Below, in pieces: positions 35,045-42,745 of a stretch of DNA of 64,000 nucleotides; within the stretch, counting starts at the first letter, position 1, and each line of letters opens with the position of its first letter. Origin of the DNA: an uncultured Bacteroides sp. (GTDB lineage: Bacteria > Bacteroidota > Bacteroidia > Bacteroidales > Bacteroidaceae); assembly GCA_900755095.1 (NCBI GenBank), contig CAAEFE010000115.1, positions 1 to 64,000 of the forward strand, written 5' to 3'. The notes below the pieces were generated by a model. It worked only from the letters and a program-made list of their open reading frames with translations. It did no database searches and was not told the DNA's origin. The translations under genes and the position numbers were made by a program.

Positions 35045-36520
35045 ATGAAAGACATGAAACAATTAATTAATAAATGGGGAGAGAGTATGCTCCTTTCCCT
35101 TCTGATGGCGCTTTGCCTCACATGGACTTTTACAGCTTGTTCGGATGATAAAGATAATGAATATATATCTGATACGCAACTTAGCATATTAGAGGACAAT
35201 CGGACTTCTTTGTCATATTTGTTGAAAAACTCTACCTTTGGAACAGCGCCGGGAACTTTTCCGGAAGCCAGCAAGGAGATACTGAATAATGCAATAGCGG
35301 AACTGGACCAGTTGATTACCAAGGTAAAGGGCGGTGAGATGTTTGATGAGGCGACCTTTGAGGCTACAATAGCTAAGGTAAATCAGGCAATAGATGAGTT
35401 CAAAAACTCTAAATACTATAACCTTTCTCCGGAAGCCCAGAAGTTCATTAGTGATCTGATGGCAAAAGCAGATGAGTTAAGAGAAATGATAGCTAATGAA
35501 GCATTGTGGGGAAATCATCAGGGACAATATCCGGTAGAAGGTAAGGCTACACTGGAAAGTGCAGCGGAAGATTTGGAGAGTTTGGCAGACAGAATCAAAA
35601 CCAGTGCCATCACAGATATGACGCAGGAGATATATGATGATGCCATTGCGGCTGCTGATAAGAAACTGCAAGAAGTGGAAAATTCTGCATGGCCGGAAGA
35701 TAATCTTGTCTGGAATTTATTTGTGGATGGTAATAAGGGTGGTTACATCGACTTTGGATATAGCGAGGATTTTGTGAAATTTGGTGATGATAATAATCAG
35801 AATTTTACGATTGAGCTTTGGATAAATATCAAAGAATTCTGTTCTAAGTCAGGGGAAGACAATAGTACCTTCCTTGCTGCATTTGTTAATTCTCCCCGAA
35901 GCGGCTGGCGTGTTCAGTATCGTAAAGTGAATGGTGGCAATGAACACTGGCTGAGAGGTTCTATGGCACATTGGCAGAATGAAGGTCCAAAAGATCCGGA
36001 ATGGTGGGAGCCGAGAGCCATCGTAAACAATCCCAAAGATAAATGGACACACTTTGCTTTTGCTGTAGCGGATAATGGTGTTCCGGGATTTGATCCACCT
36101 CAGGAACATACTAAATCCTGTGTATTTGTGAATGGTTCGCAATCCGGCGAGGTGATTCGTGTAGGTGAGGCTTGGAGAACTTATATTAACAATGGTTGTA
36201 TTGAAGAGAAAATGCCTATGACTGCCTTCTGCCGTTTGAATACAGATAAAACGACTCGTGAAGAATACTTCTCCGGTTATATCAAATATATGCGTATATG
36301 GAAAGGTATCAGAAGTCGCGATGATCTACGTTTATCTGCGATGGGGCAGGTTGACGTAGATCCGAATGATCCGAATCTGGTTGCAGCCTGGGATTTTGAA
36401 GTCTTGGGAGCACAACCTTCCGGAACAACAATCACTGATATTACAGGACGTCATGTCGCTACTCTAAAAGGTCCGGAAGGAACATATCAATGGGTGGAAA
36501 GTACGACTATCGCACAGTGA
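35045..36520 (+). CDS. Surface lipoprotein: two helical repeats plus LamG domain (probable mannan-binding protein)
   Basis: A 491-residue paralogue of the preceding gene. I start it at 35045, where AAAGAGAG lies just upstream and MKDMKQLINKWGESMLLSLL begins a good lipoprotein signal; the in-frame ATG at 35009 lies inside the upstream gene. Cys in FTACSDDKDN gives the acidic surface-export signature. It carries two helical repeat units (~30-110, ILEDNRTSLSYLLKNSTFG; ~120-205, GNHQGQYPVEGKATLESAAE) where its neighbour has one, then the LamG domain (GYIDFGYSEDFVKFGDDNN, FTIELWINIKEF, GYIKYMRIWKGI, LVAAWDFEVLGAQPSG). The extra repeat probably lengthens the stalk. Confidence 0.8.
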   Translation: MKDMKQLINKWGESMLLSLLMALCLTWTFTACSDDKDNEYISDTQLSILEDNRTSLSYLLKNSTFGTAPGTFPEASKEILNNAIAELDQLITKVKGGEMFDEATFEATIAKVNQAIDEFKNSKYYNLSPEAQKFISDLMAKADELREMIANEALWGNHQGQYPVEGKATLESAAEDLESLADRIKTSAITDMTQEIYDDAIAAADKKLQEVENSAWPEDNLVWNLFVDGNKGGYIDFGYSEDFVKFGDDNNQNFTIELWINIKEFCSKSGEDNSTFLAAFVNSPRSGWRVQYRKVNGGNEHWLRGSMAHWQNEGPKDPEWWEPRAIVNNPKDKWTHFAFAVADNGVPGFDPPQEHTKSCVFVNGSQSGEVIRVGEAWRTYINNGCIEEKMPMTAFCRLNTDKTTREEYFSGYIKYMRIWKGIRSRDDLRLSAMGQVDVDPNDPNLVAAWDFEVLGAQPSGTTITDITGRHVATLKGPEGTYQWVESTTIAQ

Positions 36521-36562
36521 TTAATGCAGATTTTTCAATAGTGTATTAAATTATATCAGTGC

Positions 36563-36603
36563 TTCCCTTTGCTTTGCATAATGCAGGGCAAGGGGATTTT
36601 TTT
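36563..36603 (+). terminator. Hairpin terminator after the surface-protein genes
   Basis: TTCCCTTTGC (36564-36573) pairs, with one G-T pair, with GCAAGGGGA (36588-36596), with an inner TGCAT/ATGCA helix, followed by seven T. It divides the PUL into a surface operon (susC to LamG) and a mainly periplasmic operon starting at 36742. Confidence 0.7.
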
Positions 36604-36741
36604 AAGTCATTATCTGCGTTTGCAAATAGCAAAAGGGTGTTTTGGTCTGTATTTGTTCTTTATTGAATAGAGATTATCGTTCTTTTTCGTCTATTTCTGC
36701 AATCTTTGTAACAGGAAAAATATTAAAACTTATCAACTATC

Positions 36742-38004
36742 ATGAAAAGCAAAATTCTTTTGGCGGTAGCTTTACTGCTGGCGATATCAACTACTAGTGT
36801 ATGGGCGGCTGATAGCTCAGAAAAAACGAACCAGAAGACAGGGTCTTACACCAATGAAGACGTGTGGGCGGCATACGAAGGATTTAATAATACGCTGCTC
36901 GACCCGGATAAATATATCTATAAAACGACTTCGGCCTATGAACAGGCGGTAGACCGTGGTCATGGCGCAGCTGCTATCTGGTGTCAGCCTATTTACTGGG
37001 ATATGTCAATGAACGCCTATAAACTGGCGAAGGCTCAGAAAGATAAAAAGAAAAGAGCCTATTACAAAGAGCTCTGCGAAAAGATATTCGCTGGAAATAA
37101 AGCCCAATATTGTCACTTTGATTTCGATAATAATAATGAAAATACCGGATGGTTTATCTATGATGATATCATGTGGTGGACGATCTCTTTGGCACGTGCA
37201 TACGAACTGTTTGGTGTGGATGAATATCTGAAACTGTCTGAAGAGAGCTTCAGCCGTGTATGGTACGGTTCTAAAAAAGTAGGCGATACAGGATCATATG
37301 ACAAAGAGAACGGAGGGATGTTCTGGCAATGGCAGCCGATCCATAATCCCAAGCCGAACAGACCGGGGGACGGAAAGATGGCTTGTATCAATTTCCCTAC
37401 CGTGGTAGCAGCACTTACACTGTACAATAATGTTCCGAAGAAGAGAAAAGAATCAACCGAAGAATCACCCAAGTATCAGACAAGAGAACAGTATTTGGCT
37501 AAAGGCAAAGAGATTTATGAATGGGGAGTAGAAAACCTGTTGGACAAGAAGACGGGCCGGATAGCTGATAGTCGTCATGGCAACGGTAATCCTGCCTGGA
37601 AAGCGCATGTATATAATCAAGCTACCTTTATCGGTGCTTCCGTATTGCTTTACAAAGCGACTAAAGAAAAACGCTACCTGGATAATGCAATCCTTGCAGC
37701 AGACTATACAGTCAATGAAATGTCTGCGAAGCATAACCTGCTGCCCTTTGAAAGAGGAATCGAGCAAGGTATCTATACGGCTATTTTTGCAGAATACATA
37801 GCTATGCTGGTATACGATTGCGGACAAACACAATATATCCCGTTCCTGAAACGTAATATCGAGTCCGGTTGGGCAAACAGGGATAAGACACGTAATGTAT
37901 GTGGCGGAGAATATGAGAAAGCATTACCGGCCGGTGCTGAGATAGACAGCTACTCGGCTTCCGGTATACCGGCATTGATGCTTCTGTTTCCGGCAGAAAA
38001 ATAA
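36742..38004 (+). CDS. GH76 alpha-1,6-mannanase, periplasmic
   Basis: A 420-residue GH76 enzyme very close to the one at 32555, but with an ordinary signal peptide (MKSKILLAVALLLAISTTSV, cleavage near WAA) in place of the lipobox, so it should be soluble in the periplasm. The catalytic pair is Asp141-Asp142 in WFIYDDIMWW; other shared blocks are AAAIWCQPIYWDMSMNAYK and DSRHGNGNPAWKAHVYNQA. A surface and a periplasmic GH76 in one locus is the arrangement known from yeast-mannan PULs of B. thetaiotaomicron. It is the first gene after the internal terminator and starts the second transcription unit. Confidence 0.93.
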   Translation: MKSKILLAVALLLAISTTSVWAADSSEKTNQKTGSYTNEDVWAAYEGFNNTLLDPDKYIYKTTSAYEQAVDRGHGAAAIWCQPIYWDMSMNAYKLAKAQKDKKKRAYYKELCEKIFAGNKAQYCHFDFDNNNENTGWFIYDDIMWWTISLARAYELFGVDEYLKLSEESFSRVWYGSKKVGDTGSYDKENGGMFWQWQPIHNPKPNRPGDGKMACINFPTVVAALTLYNNVPKKRKESTEESPKYQTREQYLAKGKEIYEWGVENLLDKKTGRIADSRHGNGNPAWKAHVYNQATFIGASVLLYKATKEKRYLDNAILAADYTVNEMSAKHNLLPFERGIEQGIYTAIFAEYIAMLVYDCGQTQYIPFLKRNIESGWANRDKTRNVCGGEYEKALPAGAEIDSYSASGIPALMLLFPAEK

Positions 38005-38039
38005 TCCGAAGAGAAACGGGGCAACGACCAGATATAAAA

Positions 38040-40226
38040 ATGAAAATACACCTGAATATCATGAACAATAAACATTTACTGATTGCTCTCGGCTTGCTTC
38101 TTGCCTGCAATCATGCTACTTATGCGCAAAAAGGAAAAAGCAAAGAAGCAAAGACCACGTTTCAGACTTCTGAACCCTGGAAACCCGAAACAGACGTACG
38201 TGCTGATGCCACGATGGTATATGGTACACTGGATAAGCCCGGAGTAACTTTTGAACAACGCATTCAGTCATGGAGAGACAAAGGTTATCTGACGGAATTT
38301 ATGACCGGAGTTGCCTGGGGAGACTACAAGGACTACTTTCTGGGGAAATGGGATGGAGTAGACGGGCATCTGAAAGAAGGACAGCGCGACCGTAATGGAA
38401 ATGAAATAGCTCATGGTCATCTGATCCCTTATATCGTACCTACCGAAAGTTTTATCCGCTATATGCAGGAAACACAGATCAAACGGGTGATTGACGCCGG
38501 GATAACATCCATATATCTGGAAGAACCGGAGTTTTGGATGCGTGGCGGATATAGCGAAGCTTTTAAATCCGAATGGCAGAAATATTATAATTTCCCCTGG
38601 AGAGCTCAGCACGAATCTCCCGAAAACACATACCTTTCCAACAAACTGAAATATCATCTGTACTATAATGCGCTGGATAAGATATTCACTTATGCCAAAG
38701 AATACGGAAAATCGAAAGGACTGGATATCAAATGTTATGTGCCGACGCATTCTTTGATTAATTATACTTCCTGGCAGATTGTAAGTCCGGAAGCCAGCCT
38801 GGCTTCATTGGATTGTGTAGACGGCTACATTGCCCAGGTATGGACAGGGACTGCCCGCGAACCGAATTTCTATAACGGCGTGCAGAAAGAACGTGTATTC
38901 GAGAATGCGTTTCTGGAATACGGGTGTATGAAGTCGATGACTGCACCGCTGAACCGGAAAATGTATTTCCTGACAGACCCGATCGAAGACCGTGCGAAAG
39001 ACTGGCTGGACTATAAAATCAATTATCAGGCCACTTTTGCAGCACAGTTGATGTATCCTATGGTAGATACCTACGAAGTAATGCCCTGGCCGGACCGTAT
39101 CTATCAGGGACTGTACCGGATAGCGGGAACGGATCAGAAAGAACGCATTCCCCGCTCTTATTCCACCCAGATGCAGACAATGGTTAATACACTGAATGAT
39201 ATCCGTACTTCCGATAAAAAGATTACAGGTACACAGGGCATCGGTGTACTGATGGCAAACTCACTGATGTTTCAACGTTTTCCGAATCATAACGGTTACG
39301 ATGATCCGCAATTTTCCAGTTTCTACGGACAAACTTTGCCTCTGTTGAAGCGTGGTATTCCGGTAGAGCTGGTACACATGGAAAATACCCCTTTCAAAGA
39401 AACTTTCAAAGGACTCCACATACTTGTCATGTCTTATTCAAACATGAAACCGATGAAACTGGAATATCACAACTATTTGGCTGATTGGGTGAAGAAGGGC
39501 GGAATACTTATCTATTGTGGAGAAGATATCGACCCTTATCAAACGGTACTGGAATGGTGGAATACAGATGGAAATGAATATAAAGCGCCTTCGGAACACC
39601 TGTTCGAGAAGATGAATCTATCCCGTAATCCGGGTGAAGGAACTTACCGCTATGGTAAAGGAACGGTGATTGTGATGCGTGAAGACCCCAAACATTTTGT
39701 TTTGAAAGCCGGAAACGATCAGAAATATTTTGAAACGATCGCATCCGCTTATCAGAAAAAGATTGGCAAAGAGATAGAAACCAAGAACAGCTTCATTGTA
39801 GAACGTGGTCCATATACCATTGCTGCTGTCATGGACGAAAGCGTTTCCAAAGAGCCACTGACGTTATCTGGATTATATATCGACCTGTTCGACAAAGACC
39901 TGCCGGTACTGACTTCCAAACAAATCCAACCGGGTGAACAGGGGTATCTTTATGATCTGAATAAAGTATCCGGTAAAATAAAAGCCAAAGTGCTCTGCGG
40001 AGCTTCTCGTATCTATGATGAGAAAGTCAGCAAACAAAGTTACTCTTTTGTAGCCAAAAGCCCGATAAATACAACTAATGTATCAAGAGTCCTCTTGCCT
40101 CGTAAACCTGAGAAAATACGTGTGAATGGAAAAGAGGAACAACCGGAATGGGATGAATCATCAAAAACTCTTCTGTTGAGTTTCGAGAACGATCCTGCCG
40201 GTGTGAATGTGTCAATAGAATGGTAA
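38040..40226 (+). CDS. Putative TIM-barrel glycoside hydrolase with amidotransferase-like domain (family uncertain)
   Basis: A 728-residue exported protein; the start is 38040 or 38061, the latter giving MNNKHLLIALGLLLAC, where the Cys could also be a lipobox. Residues ~60-390 look like a TIM barrel (FEQRIQSWRDKGYLTEFMTG, ITSIYLEEPEFWMRGGYSEA, CVDGYIAQVWTGTAREPNF, MVDTYEVMPWPDRI). The Glu cluster EEPEF at 161-165 is a candidate catalytic site. Residues ~395-540 resemble the class-I amidotransferase-like trimerisation domain of GH42-type enzymes (GIGVLMANSLMFQRF, VLVMSY-type strand, WVKKGGILIYCGEDI). GH42 or the related GH164 beta-mannosidases are the nearest families I can suggest; I cannot assign it firmly. 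Seen context: between GH76 and DUF4965-family genes of a mannan-type PUL. Confidence 0.6.
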   Translation: MKIHLNIMNNKHLLIALGLLLACNHATYAQKGKSKEAKTTFQTSEPWKPETDVRADATMVYGTLDKPGVTFEQRIQSWRDKGYLTEFMTGVAWGDYKDYFLGKWDGVDGHLKEGQRDRNGNEIAHGHLIPYIVPTESFIRYMQETQIKRVIDAGITSIYLEEPEFWMRGGYSEAFKSEWQKYYNFPWRAQHESPENTYLSNKLKYHLYYNALDKIFTYAKEYGKSKGLDIKCYVPTHSLINYTSWQIVSPEASLASLDCVDGYIAQVWTGTAREPNFYNGVQKERVFENAFLEYGCMKSMTAPLNRKMYFLTDPIEDRAKDWLDYKINYQATFAAQLMYPMVDTYEVMPWPDRIYQGLYRIAGTDQKERIPRSYSTQMQTMVNTLNDIRTSDKKITGTQGIGVLMANSLMFQRFPNHNGYDDPQFSSFYGQTLPLLKRGIPVELVHMENTPFKETFKGLHILVMSYSNMKPMKLEYHNYLADWVKKGGILIYCGEDIDPYQTVLEWWNTDGNEYKAPSEHLFEKMNLSRNPGEGTYRYGKGTVIVMREDPKHFVLKAGNDQKYFETIASAYQKKIGKEIETKNSFIVERGPYTIAAVMDESVSKEPLTLSGLYIDLFDKDLPVLTSKQIQPGEQGYLYDLNKVSGKIKAKVLCGASRIYDEKVSKQSYSFVAKSPINTTNVSRVLLPRKPEKIRVNGKEEQPEWDESSKTLLLSFENDPAGVNVSIEW

Positions 40227-40255
40227 ATAGATTAAATAAAACAGGTAATTAAATT

Positions 40256-42733
40256 ATGAAACAACAACTGATGACACTGTTGCTGGGAGCAGCCTCTGTA
40301 TTTTGTAGCTGTGAGACCCAGCTGGAACAGCATGTGAAGAGCGAGTTGCGTGCTCCGGCTTATCCGCTGGTGAGCATAGACCCGTATACCAGTGCATGGT
40401 CTTTCACGGACAACTTATACGACGGTTCGGTCAAACATTGGAGCGGTAAAGATTTCCCTTTAATCGGTGTAGCTAAAGTCGACGGACAGACTTACCGCTT
40501 TATGGGAACGGAGGAACTGGAGTTGAGACCTCTGGTGAAAACTTCGGAACAAGGTAACTGGACAGGAAAATATACAATTCAGCAACCTGCCGACGGATGG
40601 CAAAATGTCGGCTTCAATGATGCTGCCTGGAAAGAAGGTGAAGGTGCCTTCGGAACCATGGAGAACGAACATGTAGCCAAGACCCAGTGGGGTGAAGAAT
40701 TTATCTGGGTACGCCGTGTTGCTGATATTCAGGAAGACCTGACAGGTAAGAATGTATATCTGGAATATTCTCATGATGATGATGTGATTATCTATATCAA
40801 CGGAATAAAGGTTGTAGACACAGGAAACGCTTGTAAGAAGCACGTACAGGTGAAGTTATCGGAAGAAGTGGTAGCGTCCCTGAAACAGGGAGAAAACCTG
40901 ATTGCCGCTTATTGTCACAACCGTGGAGCGAATGGCTTGCTGGATTTTGGTTTGCTGGTAGAATTGGATAATAACCGTTACTTCAATCAGACTGCACAGC
41001 AGACTTCTGCCGATGTTCAACCTATGCAGACTTATTATAACTTCACTTGTGGTCCGGTAGACTTGAATTTGACATTTACCGCGCCCCTGTTTATGGACAA
41101 TCTGGACTTGATGGCACGCCCTGTCAACTATATTTCTTATGAAGTCATTTCTAACGACGGACAGGCGCACCAAGTTGAACTCTATTTTGAAGCTGCTCCT
41201 CAATGGGCACTCGATCTGCCTCATCAGGAATCCGTAGCCGACAGCTTTACTGACGGTGATCTGTTGTTCCTGCGTACCGGCAGCCGTAATCAGGACATCC
41301 TGAAAAAGAAAGGTGACGATGTACGTATTGACTGGGGACACTTCTACCTGGCTGCTGAAAAAGAGAACAGCACCTATGCTATCGGTGACGGAAAGAAACT
41401 TCGCCAAAGCTTTACAGAGAACAAACTGGAAGCTCCTACCACCAATGGTTATGACAAACTAGCTTTAGTACGCTCACTGGGTGAAACAAAGAAAGCGAAC
41501 GGACACCTGCTGATCGGTTACGATGATATTTACTCTATCCAGTACTTTGGTGAAAACCTCCGTCCTTACTGGAATCGTACAGGCAGTGAAACAATCGTAT
41601 CACAATTCCAGAAAGCAGAACAGGAATATAAGACTCAAATGAAAAATTGTGCAGCTTTCGATAAGAAACTGATGGCGGAGGCTGAAGCGGCCGGCGGACG
41701 CAAGTATGCCGAACTTTGCGCTCTGGCTTATCGTCAGGCATTAGCTGCCCATAAACTGGTACAAGCTCCGAATGGTGACCTGGTATTCCTTTCCAAAGAG
41801 AATTTCAGTAATGGTTCCATCGGAACAGTCGATCTGACTTATCCGGGAGCTCCGTTGCTTCTGCTTTACAATCCGGAACTGGTCAAAGCTACCATGAACC
41901 ATATCTTCTATTATAGTGAAAGCGGAAAATGGACCAAACCGTTTGCTGCTCACGACGTAGGTACATATCCGCTGGCTAACGGCCAGACTTACGGAGGCGA
42001 TATGCCAATCGAAGAATCTGGCAATATGGTAGTCCTTGCTGCAGCGATTGCTGCTGTAGAAGGAAATGCCGACTACGCACAAAAGCATTGGGAAACTCTG
42101 ACAACCTGGACGGATTATCTGGTAGAGTACGGTCTTGATCCGGAGAACCAACTTTGTACGGATGACTTTGCCGGACACTTTGCGCACAATGCCAATCTTT
42201 CTATCAAGGCTATCATGGGTATTGCTTCTTACGGCTACATGGCAGATATGCTGGGCAAAAAAGACATTGCTGAAAAGTACACGAAGAAGGCGAAAGAAAT
42301 GGCTGCCGAATGGGTGAAGATGGCGGATGACGGCGACCACTACCGTCTGACATTCGATAAACCGGGAACCTGGAGCCAGAAGTATAATCTGGTGTGGGAC
42401 AAATTGCTGAAACTACAGATTTTCCCGGAAAAAGTTGCTGAGACAGAAATTGCTTATTATCTTACGAAGCAAAATAAATACGGCCTTCCGCTGGATAACC
42501 GTGAAACTTATACCAAGACTGACTGGATCATGTGGACAGCTACCATGGCACAGGACAAAGCTACTTTCGAGAAGTTTATTGAACCGGTATATCTGTTTAT
42601 GGATGAAACGACTACCCGCGTTCCGATGTCCGACTGGGTATTTACGGACAATCCGATTCAGAGAGGTTTCCAGGCGCGTTCCGTAGTTGGCGGCTATTTT
42701 ATAAAGATGCTTGAAGAAAAACTAACTAAATAA
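40256..42733 (+). CDS. DUF4965/DUF5127/DUF1793 (glutaminase-like) family lipoprotein
   Basis: An 825-residue paralogue of 14079-16592. It has a lipoprotein-type signal (AASVFCSCETQ). The N-terminal insertion (WVRRVADIQEDL, YLEYSHDDDVIIYINGIKVV, LKQGENLIAAYCHNRG) resembles a sugar-binding beta-sandwich; DUF5127 follows (YNFTCGPVDLNLTFTAPLFM); the C-terminal helical barrel has HDVGTYPLANGQTYGG, MPIEESGNMV, DDFAGHFAHNANLSIKAIMG, DETTTRVPMSDW and FQARSVVGGYF. Closely spaced (29 and 12 bp) between the unassigned hydrolase and GH92, so it is co-transcribed with mannan-degrading enzymes. Its substrate is unknown; a glycosidic bond in a decorated mannan is an inference. Confidence 0.85.
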   Translation: MKQQLMTLLLGAASVFCSCETQLEQHVKSELRAPAYPLVSIDPYTSAWSFTDNLYDGSVKHWSGKDFPLIGVAKVDGQTYRFMGTEELELRPLVKTSEQGNWTGKYTIQQPADGWQNVGFNDAAWKEGEGAFGTMENEHVAKTQWGEEFIWVRRVADIQEDLTGKNVYLEYSHDDDVIIYINGIKVVDTGNACKKHVQVKLSEEVVASLKQGENLIAAYCHNRGANGLLDFGLLVELDNNRYFNQTAQQTSADVQPMQTYYNFTCGPVDLNLTFTAPLFMDNLDLMARPVNYISYEVISNDGQAHQVELYFEAAPQWALDLPHQESVADSFTDGDLLFLRTGSRNQDILKKKGDDVRIDWGHFYLAAEKENSTYAIGDGKKLRQSFTENKLEAPTTNGYDKLALVRSLGETKKANGHLLIGYDDIYSIQYFGENLRPYWNRTGSETIVSQFQKAEQEYKTQMKNCAAFDKKLMAEAEAAGGRKYAELCALAYRQALAAHKLVQAPNGDLVFLSKENFSNGSIGTVDLTYPGAPLLLLYNPELVKATMNHIFYYSESGKWTKPFAAHDVGTYPLANGQTYGGDMPIEESGNMVVLAAAIAAVEGNADYAQKHWETLTTWTDYLVEYGLDPENQLCTDDFAGHFAHNANLSIKAIMGIASYGYMADMLGKKDIAEKYTKKAKEMAAEWVKMADDGDHYRLTFDKPGTWSQKYNLVWDKLLKLQIFPEKVAETEIAYYLTKQNKYGLPLDNRETYTKTDWIMWTATMAQDKATFEKFIEPVYLFMDETTTRVPMSDWVFTDNPIQRGFQARSVVGGYFIKMLEEKLTK

Positions 42734-42745
42734 AACAAGAACACC

